From Spirosoma profusum (GTDB lineage: Bacteria > Bacteroidota > Bacteroidia > Cytophagales > Spirosomataceae), in assembly GCF_014699005.1 (NCBI RefSeq), contig NZ_JACWZY010000027.1:1-64000 (forward strand): a stretch of 64,000 bases of DNA, in the 5' to 3' direction. This document shows positions 55,391 through 63,739 of this stretch, piece by piece. The position numbers and the translations under genes were made by a program. The notes beneath the pieces were generated by a model. The model made no database searches. It had not been told where the DNA came from and saw only the letters and a list, made by a program, of their open reading frames with translations. Each line of letters opens with the position of its first letter. Positions within the stretch are counted from its first letter, which is position 1.

Positions 55391-56494
55391 TTACAAAATT
55401 CTGACCTCCTTTTTTTCGGCCTGGGCCACTTTATTGCGGAGATACATATCGGCCAATACGAGAGCCGCCATCGCTTCCACAATCGGGACGGCACGCGGAA
55501 CTACGCAGGGATCATGACGGCCTTTGCCCGAAACCGTCACCGGTTGGCCGTGAATATCTACACTGTCCTGATCCTGCATGATGGTCGCTACGGGTTTGAA
55601 CGCCGTTCGGAAATAAATGTCTTCTCCGTTGCTGATGCCCCCCTGAATACCGCCCGACTGGTTGGTTTTCGTCCGAACGCGATCGTCGCTATCGGTGTAA
55701 AACTCGTCGTTGTGCTGCGAGCCGTACAATTCGGCTCCGGCAAATCCGCTACCGTATTCAAATCCTTTTACGGCGTTGATACTCAGCATAGCCTTCCCCA
55801 GTTCGGCGTGCAGTTTATCGAATACGGGTTCTCCCCAGCCAGCCGGTACGCCCGTCACTACGCAGTCGACTATACCGCCAATAGAATCGCCCCGTTTTCG
55901 GGTTTCGTCGATGTACTGGAACATGCGTTCGGCGGTTTCGGGGTCGGGACAACGAACGGCGTTTTCTTCGGCGAGGGCCAGATTCAGTTCCTGATACGTT
56001 TTGGCGAGTTTGAGCGTACCAACCTGCGATACGTATGCCTGAATCTGAACCCCCTGCTGAGCCAGCAATAGTTTAGCTACGGCACCAGCGGCCACCCGCG
56101 CGGCTGTTTCCCGCGCCGACGAACGTCCACCGCCCCGGTAATCGCGGGAGCCGTATTTGGCGTGATACGTATAATCGGCGTGGGAAGGTCGGAATTGCTC
56201 GGCAATGTGGCCGTAGTCTTTGCTACGTTGGTCCGTGTTCCGAATCAGGAGCGCAATCGGAGTTCCCTGCGTTACGTTATCAAATACGCCTGAGAGTACC
56301 TCAAATTCATCGGCCTCGCGCCGTTGGGTCGTAATGCGCGACTGTCCAGGCTTCCGCCGATTCAGTTCGTGCTGAATAAATTCAGTTTCGAACGAAAGCC
56401 CCGCCGGACATCCATCAATCACCACACCAATGCCCGGCCCATGTGACTCGCCGAACGTAGAAATTCTGAATATTGTGCCGTATGTACTACTCAT
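55391..56494 (-). CDS. aroC: Chorismate synthase
   Basis: Last enzyme of the shikimate pathway: it removes phosphate from EPSP to make chorismate, using reduced FMN. At 367 residues it is normal length. The N-terminus YGTIFRISTFGESHGPGIGV is the family signature; GRSSARETAARVAAGA and GEDIYFRTAFKPVATI and the C-terminal RHDPCVVPRAVPIVEAMAALVL are also diagnostic. The gene is ordinary and complete. Confidence 0.97.
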   Translation of the reverse strand: MSSTYGTIFRISTFGESHGPGIGVVIDGCPAGLSFETEFIQHELNRRKPGQSRITTQRREADEFEVLSGVFDNVTQGTPIALLIRNTDQRSKDYGHIAEQFRPSHADYTYHAKYGSRDYRGGGRSSARETAARVAAGAVAKLLLAQQGVQIQAYVSQVGTLKLAKTYQELNLALAEENAVRCPDPETAERMFQYIDETRKRGDSIGGIVDCVVTGVPAGWGEPVFDKLHAELGKAMLSINAVKGFEYGSGFAGAELYGSQHNDEFYTDSDDRVRTKTNQSGGIQGGISNGEDIYFRTAFKPVATIMQDQDSVDIHGQPVTVSGKGRHDPCVVPRAVPIVEAMAALVLADMYLRNKVAQAEKKEVRIL

Positions 56495-56718
56495 GCTAAC
56501 CGACGCTACGTAAATAAGACCTCAAAAATAGTGAAGTCTTACGAGGTAGTGGCTTAAAACGTACCGACTTCGTTCACTATTCCTGTTTTTGGTACGTATA
56601 TGTGTTTACTACGTGTGCCGTGTTTTGCAGATTGGGCATACGTAGCACGTTTTCGGGAGTAGGCTCAACCGACGTAAATGCTACGTTACGTCGGTATGAT
56701 TACCCATTCAAAATTAGC

Positions 56719-57276
56719 CTAAACAATACCAAGGCGGGCTTGCGCTACCTCCCGCTTCAACCCCCAGATGGCCAACCCATAGAGTAGGGCTACGCATAAG
56801 GGAATGAACGTAAAGCGATCATTCGGGAACAAATACCAAAGAGCCGTTGCCAGTAAAGTGCGACCGATGGCATGAATTAGGCAGGTGCGACTGTTGAACA
56901 GCCAGCCAATGACCGGCCAGTATAAACTCATCCCAATGGCTAATGCGAGTGGCACCAGCGACTTATTTACGCCCGACGCTGCAATCGTGACCGGCCAACT
57001 GAGCATCATAGCGATCAGCGCCGGACCGATTAAGCTTGACAAAGGTGATTTGGTTGTGATACTTGTTTTGAGGGGTTTTTGCAGCGCCAGCCCCAGCGGA
57101 AAAATGAGGCCGCTAGCTATGAAAGCCACCAGCATCCACCGACCGGGAGAAAGCCAGAAGCCGGCGATGCCAAGAGCAAGCCAGTAAAGGGCTCCTGCGG
57201 CCGGTAGTGAAATACCACCATTACTTTGAATAAGGAATCGTCGCCGTTCCTGATCGAGTTGTTGGGCAAAGTCCAT
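56719..57276 (-). CDS. Multi-pass membrane protein of unknown function (DUF7010-like)
   Basis: A 185-residue integral membrane protein with about six hydrophobic helices: near 25-45, 48-65, 82-103, 105-125, 135-150 and 155-175. The charged N-terminus (MDFAQQLDQERRRFLIQSNGG) resembles DUF7010 proteins. No function is known. It lies 12 bp after a cupin gene and is probably cotranscribed with it. Confidence 0.75.
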   Translation of the reverse strand: MDFAQQLDQERRRFLIQSNGGISLPAAGALYWLALGIAGFWLSPGRWMLVAFIASGLIFPLGLALQKPLKTSITTKSPLSSLIGPALIAMMLSWPVTIAASGVNKSLVPLALAIGMSLYWPVIGWLFNSRTCLIHAIGRTLLATALWYLFPNDRFTFIPLCVALLYGLAIWGLKREVAQARLGIV

Positions 57277-57288
57277 GAGTGGGTGCGG

Positions 57289-57846
57289 TTAACGTACCTT
57301 GATGGGTTGTGGCGCATTTTTGAAATGCTCGTATTTATTCAGCAGTTTACCAATCCGATACACCACGGGCATAACTACTTTCTTCACAAAACCCGGTATC
57401 TCAGTCATATCGTACTCGCTTGCGTAGCGAGTCATCAGGTAAGCTCCGTCGAAGAGTTCGGGTTGAGGTTTGCCGGATTTGTTCTGAGCCGCGTAAATGC
57501 TGCTGAGGAAGAAAACAATGGTATTAGCCGGTTTCAGCCAGGCAGCGCAATGCAGTACGTCGGAGCCGGCGTTCCAGAACCGGTGCGGAACTCCGCGTTT
57601 GAACACCAGTGATTCGCCGGGATTCGCGTACTGAACGGGTTGGTCGGCTATCTGGTAGGCGATACGTCCTTCCAGCACCATAAATCCTTCGTCCTGTAGC
57701 CAGTGCGTGTGCATGGGTGGTCCGCTGCCAGGCTGCACAAAATTTTCTCCATACAATACGTCGCCGTCTGACTCGTGGCGGATGCCTTTGAAAATGATTT
57801 TTTCACCAGTGTGATTTTCGATGGTATGCGGCAATGTGTAGTTCAT
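57289..57846 (-). CDS. Cupin domain-containing protein
   Basis: A 185-residue single-cupin protein. The cupin motif 1 is PGSGPPMHTHWLQDEGFMVLEG (metal-binding His-x-His and Glu), and motif 2 is NPGESLVFKRGVPHRFWNAG with the last His. The C-terminal 60 residues are helical (VVMPVVYRIGKLLNKYEHF). Specific function unknown. It is followed by a membrane-protein gene 12 bp downstream. Confidence 0.85.
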   Translation of the reverse strand: MNYTLPHTIENHTGEKIIFKGIRHESDGDVLYGENFVQPGSGPPMHTHWLQDEGFMVLEGRIAYQIADQPVQYANPGESLVFKRGVPHRFWNAGSDVLHCAAWLKPANTIVFFLSSIYAAQNKSGKPQPELFDGAYLMTRYASEYDMTEIPGFVKKVVMPVVYRIGKLLNKYEHFKNAPQPIKVR

Positions 57847-57895
57847 AATGGTAATTGATTTGTTGTTTCTGTTTTATTGACTGTCTGTTGAAAGA

Positions 57896-59308
57896 CTAAT
57901 TTGCCCGTTTTATTCTGAAATGGCCCTCAATACGTACGGTACCGACCGAACCCTGTTCGTTGAAACCTTCACCTTTTCCGATCTCAAACTTGCCGATAAC
58001 ATAACCGCCCGCTTTGCCAAACTGATAAAACGTAATGCCGCCAGGGCTAGGATAAACGACCTTCCCGACGTGATAAAAGTGCTTGTAATTCGTTCGGGCT
58101 TTCGCGTCAGCCAGATTGAACATGGCTCCTGAACCATCGGGTGTCCAGGGCATATTCATACCCGAATAGGTAATCATGGAAAGCTCATCCGACTCTACCG
58201 GCGGTTGAAGCGACTGAATGGTTACACCCAAGTTGTTTCCGTCGGCAGTTATTCCACTATTCATGTTCAGCAATTTACCGGCGGGTGTGTTTAGCACCTG
58301 AACACCCTGTGGCGAAATTGTATGTACCCATTTGCCGCCATTGATGCGATACATTAATCCTTCTTCACCAACGTAGATAGTCGATACCAGCCACAATTCT
58401 CCGAAAGGTTTACCGTCGATGGTGGTTGGACCGTTTAATTTGATACTCACAGCAACCGGATTTCGGGCAGGAACCGTCGCGGGAGCCAGATAAGACGCTT
58501 TCCAGATGGCAGGAGTTAACGTACCCAGGCCAGCCAGTTTCCAGCTACTCACGTCTACCAGTTGCGTGGGCGATTGATACGGCGCAGGCACTTCGGTATC
58601 CGTAGTCATGGGTACTAAAAGATTGTCGTCCAGCACCATCACCTCAAGACCCAGTTTCTCGCCGGGCTTCACAAAACCAATTTCGGGAAGCAGTTTGGCC
58701 CGTTCCAGTATGGCCCAGTCGCTGAAGTGCGTTGTTTCCACACTAACCGTGTGCGCCACGGTGTCTACCTTGCCTTTGGCCGCCAGCATCCAGATACCTT
58801 TCTCATTCTGGTAAGCCAGCGCCAGCACCTCGGCCACCGTTCCCGACAACGTAGCAGGGTCGTACGTAACACGAAGAGTTACAGGTTTTTTGAACGTAAC
58901 ACCGTGTGGTGAAAGTCGAAACGCGTTTCCCAACGACTGTGGTCCGGTGCTACTAATTGGCTGAATACTAAACTGCTGCGCCGTCTCGACCGCACCAGCC
59001 GGTACGTTGATGGTCAGCCGTTTGTCGGCAGAAGTGAGCATTCCGCCTGCCGGGCCGATGGTGGTTGTAATGGGGGTTTCCAGCGTTTTTCCTACTGGGT
59101 ATACCTGACCGGGACGGTTCTGATTTTGGGTCGGTACGTTACCTGGCTGCCCAAGCGTTACTACGTCGATCGTTTTCTTGCAGGAAGCCAGCGAAAGCAA
59201 AATCAGCAAGCCAAAAAGTAAGGAAGCAGAACGTAGTGACTGATACGTATTACAACTTATCAGCCGAACGTAGCTAGTGAAAGTTGGGGTTTGTGTGATT
59301 GTTTTCAT
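57896..59308 (-). CDS. Lipoprotein with ZU5-like domain
   Basis: An exported lipoprotein of about 470 residues when started at the ATG at 59308 (MKTITQTPTF); a TTG at 59362 would add 18 residues. The lipobox is LLSLASCKK. A ZU5-like domain follows at about 75-190 of that protein: TTTIGPAGGMLTSADKRLTINVPAGAV and FRLSPHGVTFKKPVTLRVTY. The remainder is beta-rich with no family I can name. It lies ten bases from an AraC-type regulator gene on the same strand, so the two may be cotranscribed. Confidence 0.8.
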   Translation of the reverse strand: MKTITQTPTFTSYVRLISCNTYQSLRSASLLFGLLILLSLASCKKTIDVVTLGQPGNVPTQNQNRPGQVYPVGKTLETPITTTIGPAGGMLTSADKRLTINVPAGAVETAQQFSIQPISSTGPQSLGNAFRLSPHGVTFKKPVTLRVTYDPATLSGTVAEVLALAYQNEKGIWMLAAKGKVDTVAHTVSVETTHFSDWAILERAKLLPEIGFVKPGEKLGLEVMVLDDNLLVPMTTDTEVPAPYQSPTQLVDVSSWKLAGLGTLTPAIWKASYLAPATVPARNPVAVSIKLNGPTTIDGKPFGELWLVSTIYVGEEGLMYRINGGKWVHTISPQGVQVLNTPAGKLLNMNSGITADGNNLGVTIQSLQPPVESDELSMITYSGMNMPWTPDGSGAMFNLADAKARTNYKHFYHVGKVVYPSPGGITFYQFGKAGGYVIGKFEIGKGEGFNEQGSVGTVRIEGHFRIKRAN

Positions 59309-59371
59309 GACCGTTTGTTTAGCATTTGTTGCGCTACAAAGGTCCGAAGCACCTACCCCCAAAACTTGTAT

Positions 59372-60193
59372 TTAACGGACATTCTCAAACAGGTGCCCGA
59401 CAAGTTGACTTTTCCGGTTACGGTATTCGCGGGGAGTTAAACCGGTGAACGATTTGAAAGTCTTGTTGAAATGCGACTGGTCGGTAAACTGGCAGGTGTA
59501 CGCAACCTGCGTGAGCGACAGGGGCGAATGGTGGATTAACTCAAGAGCGTGCAGGTATTTTTTGTACAGCAGATTTTCCTCAGTGTTCAATCCGGTCAAC
59601 GCCCGAAGCTTGCGGGATAGCTGCCGGGGCGAATAGCACAGCAAATCCGCTACCTGAGCCACCGACAACGTACTGTTTGTGTAACCACTGATAAAGCGAT
59701 TAAAAGCCTGTTCCTGCGCATCGATACGCGTCATTCGCCGGGTAAAAACATCGGACAAAATCTGTACCCGTTCTGCAAACGTCGATTGATCAGCGAGCTG
59801 GTGCCAGAGCGAATTGAGCGACGTATCAACCAGCGTCATATCGGTGCAGGAGTCGGCAAAATCGTCGGCAGTAATATTAAACAACCGTTTGACGGCTGTT
59901 GTGTGAAGCGCTACGCCAAAGAAAGTCTGATGGCCAGGAATCTGCTGTTCAATAGGCTGGGTATTAAATCCATTAATGAAGCAGCGGGGCAGCTGATAGT
60001 ACTTTTCACCCACCTGCGAATGGATAGAAGCACTGTTGAGATTAAAAATGATTTCAACAACGCCCGTCGGAATGATGGTTTCGCTTACGGGAGCTGTGTT
60101 ACTACGTTCAACCTGCCAAAAACCCTGAATCATATGGCCAAGGCCCGGCTGTGGTGTTGTATAGTTCGACTGTTCCATTGACAGGGGTAACAT
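59372..60193 (-). CDS. AraC-family transcriptional regulator
   Basis: A 273-residue regulator. The N-terminal ligand domain (about 15-140) has SETIIPTGVVEIIFNLN and HQTFFGVALH, like DUF6597-type AraC proteins. The C-terminal double helix-turn-helix (about 165-265) has LSVAQVADLLCYSPRQLSRKLRALTG and LTQVAYTCQFTDQSHFNKTFKSFTGLTPREYR, the second of which is the AraC signature. Met6 is an equally good start. It may regulate the adjacent ZU5 lipoprotein gene. Confidence 0.92.
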   Translation of the reverse strand: MLPLSMEQSNYTTPQPGLGHMIQGFWQVERSNTAPVSETIIPTGVVEIIFNLNSASIHSQVGEKYYQLPRCFINGFNTQPIEQQIPGHQTFFGVALHTTAVKRLFNITADDFADSCTDMTLVDTSLNSLWHQLADQSTFAERVQILSDVFTRRMTRIDAQEQAFNRFISGYTNSTLSVAQVADLLCYSPRQLSRKLRALTGLNTEENLLYKKYLHALELIHHSPLSLTQVAYTCQFTDQSHFNKTFKSFTGLTPREYRNRKSQLVGHLFENVR

Positions 60194-60312
60194 TTGATAC
60201 GTAGCATGAAATTGCGCTACGTTTCAGACACGACCAGTGCCAAATCGGTTGAAACGGAAAAAGTTACCGTTGAAATGAGTTGTCAGGAATATAACCCACT
60301 CAACAGCAAGGA

Positions 60313-61767
60313 TTACTTCCTGATAAAAACGACAATCATTCCCAGAAGCATTATGATAATCAGTACGTTCGCCACCGCCCGAATCAGTGCCGAAACAGGT
60401 ATCGATTGCTGCGTACTATCCATCGTTTCGATACCGGCGTACAGCGAATTTCCGGAGGCAACTACTAGCGGAGCTTCCCCATTTATACCCGCTACGTTCG
60501 TAGCTGATACGTCCTTACCCGATGCTGCTACGTCGCCACCGCCCACCTGCAACCGGAACTGAGGAAGTAACGTATCGTAGCGGGCTTTTTTCGGATCGAA
60601 ATAAATCCATTGAAAGCGATTAGCCAGCGGTAACGAGCCATTCTGATGCGGTACCAGAAAATACGTAAACGTCTTCTGACCAGTTATTTGATGCCCATTA
60701 TGATTGATAGTGTGCCGCTCTTCGGGTGGAAATATATCGAGTTCGGCGTTCGGGTTCAGAAGTGTCGGAGCGGATAACGTAGCAATATTTCCTTCGCCCG
60801 CAATGGTAAAGGCGTAACGCACACTTTTGCCAATTGCCATATGTTGCCGCTCCAGACTTTCCTCCAGCCGAAATTCGCCAACCGGCACCCGACCACGTAG
60901 CGGATGTTTAGGCAATAATTTAACAGTAACCTGAACGGGTTTATTGGCAAACGTAACCATGTCGGTCTTTGGCGATGGTGGTCCGATAACTGGTCGTGGG
61001 CGAGCCAGTTGCAGCGACACCGACGGTATACGTAGTGACTGGTTAGACAGCGGAAAAAAGACCGATTGATAGAGTCGAAATTCCCGAAACTTCTTTCCTT
61101 TAATCGTTACTGGAATTGGTTTTAAGTCATTAATTGGCAGATTTTCTTCCCAGGCATTAGTCGGGCGAATTTTTTTGGTGATTACCTGCAATTGCCGGTC
61201 AAGCGCTACAAAATTGAGGACATAAGGGTAATTATCTGCCACGAAAAACGATAAAGTCATGGCAACGCCTTCGCCGGAGAAGATAGTATTCTTCGAGGTA
61301 CGTAGCGACAAAAAAGCGGCTCCGTTAGGCGTAATATCCTTGGTAGTCAGCTGGCTACCAGCGACATTCTGGGTTCCGGCTGCCGGTTGTACAACCAGGA
61401 TTGCTCCTTCAGATTCAACGGTTTTATCATTAACAGTAATCTTAAATGGAGGCAGCCGAAACCGGCCGGGAGCGCGGGCCTGATAGTTCTGCGTAATAAC
61501 CTGAGACACTACGTTTTCTCCAGCCACTTCGCTCGACGTAGTACTCGTCAAAATCCCTTTTTTGGTGAAGCCATCGATGTCTGGAAAGTGGACCGTAGCC
61601 CGGGTTTCGCTATTGGGAATGATGACCGAAATCGCAAAGGGCCGTTCAATCGGAAAAGTAGTTGTTCCTAATTCGATAGATGGGCCATTATCAGACACTT
61701 GCGCCAGAGAAACTAGCACATTAAAAAAATATAATACAAATGTTTTGCGGAATATTACAAGAAACAT
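60313..61767 (-). CDS. batD: BatD-like membrane protein
   Basis: A 484-residue BatD/oxygen-tolerance-type protein. A signal peptide (about 1-22) is followed by IELGTTTFPIERPFAISVIIP and repeated Ig-like beta domains typical of BatD (GRFRLPPFKITVNDKTVESEGAILVVQ, FFPLSNQSLRIPSVSLQL, VRYAFTIAGEGNIATLSAP), and one C-terminal transmembrane helix at about 465-483. BatD usually belongs to a batABCDE cluster with a MoxR ATPase; no other bat gene is present here, so it is an orphan in this window. Confidence 0.82.
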   Translation of the reverse strand: MFLVIFRKTFVLYFFNVLVSLAQVSDNGPSIELGTTTFPIERPFAISVIIPNSETRATVHFPDIDGFTKKGILTSTTSSEVAGENVVSQVITQNYQARAPGRFRLPPFKITVNDKTVESEGAILVVQPAAGTQNVAGSQLTTKDITPNGAAFLSLRTSKNTIFSGEGVAMTLSFFVADNYPYVLNFVALDRQLQVITKKIRPTNAWEENLPINDLKPIPVTIKGKKFREFRLYQSVFFPLSNQSLRIPSVSLQLARPRPVIGPPSPKTDMVTFANKPVQVTVKLLPKHPLRGRVPVGEFRLEESLERQHMAIGKSVRYAFTIAGEGNIATLSAPTLLNPNAELDIFPPEERHTINHNGHQITGQKTFTYFLVPHQNGSLPLANRFQWIYFDPKKARYDTLLPQFRLQVGGGDVAASGKDVSATNVAGINGEAPLVVASGNSLYAGIETMDSTQQSIPVSALIRAVANVLIIIMLLGMIVVFIRK

Positions 61768-61770
61768 TAC

Positions 61771-61778
61771 TAATTTTG
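61771..61778 (+). promoter_or_regulatory. -7 promoter box of the small 70-residue gene
   Basis: Plus-strand TAATTTTG matches TAnnTTTG exactly, with a TTTTG 23 bp upstream in a -33-like position. It lies just outside the BatD gene and would give a leader of about 105 nt before the small reading frame. Confidence 0.6.
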
Positions 61779-61889
61779 AGCAACAAAACAGGCCACAAAT
61801 CGTTACGAATTAAAGTACCACACCAGGAATAAACCACTCAACCTCATTTAATATCCCTGGGTTTCTTTAACCAAAAAAATTACTAGTTT

Positions 61890-62102
61890 ATGCTCTCTAT
61901 GCTCGAGTACATCAAAACCATCCTTCAGAAGGTGAGTTTTGACAAAGGCCTCTTTGAGAAAGAACTAATCAAGGCGATTAAATTACTCATCCCTAAAGAA
62001 CTAAAGCAGTTGAAACGTTGGTGTTACGCACAATTTGGTAAGATGTACCGGGTTGTGTTAAACCGATGCTTTACGCGCGTACCGCGTTTACGATTCACAT
62101 GA
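61890..62102 (+). CDS. Small basic protein of unknown function (70 residues)
   Basis: A short highly charged protein, MLSMLEYIKTILQKVSFDKG..., rich in Lys, Leu and Arg and likely helical, with two Cys. I recall similar short reading frames (LEYxKxILxKVSFDxxLFxKEL) from other Bacteroidota but cannot name a family. It has its own exact -7 box and a strong terminator 20 bp after the stop, which argues that it is a real gene. Met4 is an alternative start. A cytoplasmic nucleic-acid- or protein-binding role is only a guess. Confidence 0.72.
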   Translation: MLSMLEYIKTILQKVSFDKGLFEKELIKAIKLLIPKELKQLKRWCYAQFGKMYRVVLNRCFTRVPRLRFT

Positions 62103-62121
62103 CAACATAACGTATCAAGCG

Positions 62122-62150
62122 AGCCCCGGTTGCAAAGCCGGGGCTTTTTT
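62122..62150 (+). terminator. Intrinsic terminator of the small gene
   Basis: An 8-bp GC-rich stem (AGCCCCGG/CCGGGGCT) with an 8-nt loop runs into T6. Confidence 0.85.
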
Positions 62151-62172
62151 ATTTTTAATCGATAGTCGTATC

Positions 62173-62203
62173 AGGCCCCGACAGCCAGAACCTGCCGGGG
62201 CCT
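62173..62203 (-). terminator. Hairpin downstream of the beta-CASP nuclease gene
   Basis: An 8-bp stem, AGGCCCCG/CGGGGCCT, lies seven bases after the nuclease gene stop. It has only a weak T tract, so intrinsic termination is likely but not certain. Confidence 0.55.
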
Positions 62204-62209
62204 AACCTT

Positions 62210-63604
62210 TTACATCACCACCTTCTCCCCCATCGCTGGAATTTCGACATGGCGGAAACCAGCGTTGTGCAGATGCTCTTTCCAGATGAGCTGTTTTTCG
62301 TATTCGCCGTGAACCAGAAAAACGGTTTTTATTTTCGTAGCGTCCTGACAGCTTAAAAACTGCAACATTTCCTTGTAATCGCCATGCGCTGAGAAAGAGT
62401 CCATGATTTCGATACGGGCAACAACCGGGTAACGTTCGCCGAAAATTGTCACCTCTTTGTCACCTCGTTTCAACGCACCACCTAAACTGGTTGGAGAGGC
62501 ATAACCCACCAATAAAATAGTGGTGTTTGGCTTGGTAATGTTGTTTTTGATGTGGTGTTTGATACGTCCGGCTTCGGCCATACCGGAAGCCGATATGATA
62601 ATGCACGGCTCTTTACTATCGTTAATGGCTTTCGAATCTTTTACGTCCGTTACGTAGTGCAGGTTCGGAAAGTTGAACGCGTCGCCATCTTTTTTGATAT
62701 AGCTCAGAATGCTCGGATTGAAATCTTCCTCATGGTCACGCATGACATCGGTAGCCAGCACCGCCATTGGACTGTCGATGTAAACGGGCAGCACCGGCAA
62801 TCGGCCTTCGCTCGATAGCTGGTCGAGCGCGTAAATCAACTCCTGCGTCCGGTCGACAGCGAAGGCGGGAATGATGAGTTTTCCGCGATTCTGGACACAG
62901 GTTTTCTGGACGATACGTAGCAAATGCGCTTTCACGTCCGGCTCGGCTTCGTGCAAACGGTCGCCGTAGGTCGATTCGCAGATGATGTAATCGGCTTGTG
63001 GAAACGGGTCGGGCGAGCGTAGAATCTTGTCGTCGGGACGACCAATGTCGCCACTGAAAAACAGTTTTTTCTCTCCACCGTCTTCCTGAATGGTTAAACT
63101 CACAGCGGCACTGCCGAGCAAATGTCCCGCATCGGTCAACATTCCCGTTACTTCATCACAGATGACAAATTTTTGACCATATTCAACGGGCCGCATCTGG
63201 TCGAGTGCCTTCTGTACATCGTCTTCGTTGTATAGTGCTTCGAGTTCAGGCTCACCCCGGCGGGTACGACGTTCGTTTACCCGTTCGAGATCGCGCTCCT
63301 GAATACGGGCACTATCCATCAGCATGACCTGGCAGAGATCAATGGTAGCCGAAGTCGTATAAATCGGGCCGTCGAAACCTTTACGTACCAATCGGGGAAT
63401 CAGGCCGGTATGATCGATATGGGCATGCGACAGCACCATGTAATCGACCTGCGCCGGATCGAAACCGAATTGCTGGTTTAGTTCGTCGGTATTGATGCCC
63501 TGAAACAGGCCACAATCGAGCAGGATTTGTTTGCCGCTGGCGGTAGTGAGCAGGTGTTTGCTGCCGGTAACGGTACGGGCAGCGCCAAAAAATTGAATGG
63601 TCAT
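62210..63604 (-). CDS. Beta-CASP metallo-beta-lactamase-fold ribonuclease
   Basis: A 464-residue MBL-fold nuclease of the beta-CASP group, related to CPSF-73 and bacterial RNA-processing nucleases. The MBL motif is SHAHIDHTG near residue 60, with metal ligands continuing in DAGHLLGSA near 160 and FSGDIGRPDD near 183. The beta-CASP insertion and RMMBL part have ESTYGD, PAFAVDRTQEL, YIDSPMA, IIISASGMAEAGRI, and FSAHGDYKEML. It probably acts in RNA maturation or decay in the cytoplasm. Its promoter has a palindrome spanning the -7 box. Confidence 0.93.
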   Translation of the reverse strand: MTIQFFGAARTVTGSKHLLTTASGKQILLDCGLFQGINTDELNQQFGFDPAQVDYMVLSHAHIDHTGLIPRLVRKGFDGPIYTTSATIDLCQVMLMDSARIQERDLERVNERRTRRGEPELEALYNEDDVQKALDQMRPVEYGQKFVICDEVTGMLTDAGHLLGSAAVSLTIQEDGGEKKLFFSGDIGRPDDKILRSPDPFPQADYIICESTYGDRLHEAEPDVKAHLLRIVQKTCVQNRGKLIIPAFAVDRTQELIYALDQLSSEGRLPVLPVYIDSPMAVLATDVMRDHEEDFNPSILSYIKKDGDAFNFPNLHYVTDVKDSKAINDSKEPCIIISASGMAEAGRIKHHIKNNITKPNTTILLVGYASPTSLGGALKRGDKEVTIFGERYPVVARIEIMDSFSAHGDYKEMLQFLSCQDATKIKTVFLVHGEYEKQLIWKEHLHNAGFRHVEIPAMGEKVVM

Positions 63605-63661
63605 CGTTTAACGTTTACCGGCGAACCGGACGGGTTTTGTTGAATGGCTTATTTTAGTACT

Positions 63662-63681
63662 GTCGGTCAAAAGTAACCGAC
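63662..63681 (-). promoter_or_regulatory. -7 box of the beta-CASP nuclease gene inside a palindrome
   Basis: Minus-strand TACTTTTG (63668-63675) is an exact -7 box. It is enclosed by GTCGGT and ACCGAC arms (63662-63667 and 63676-63681), so a dimeric repressor could bind exactly over the promoter element. Confidence 0.5.
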
Positions 63682-63704
63682 CAATAAGTGACCCCACAGC
63701 TAAC

Positions 63705-63712
63705 TATTTTTG
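63705..63712 (+). promoter_or_regulatory. -7 promoter box of pbpC
   Basis: Plus-strand TATTTTTG matches TAnnTTTG exactly, 27 bp before the pbpC ATG. Confidence 0.55.
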
Positions 63713-63739
63713 ATTACACATTTTTTATTACTTGCAGCC

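Noticed and set aside
55384..55494. N-terminal extension of the first Uma2 gene
   Set aside because: It lies within aroC in another frame; the ATG at 55383 directly after the aroC stop gives a normal Uma2 N-terminus.
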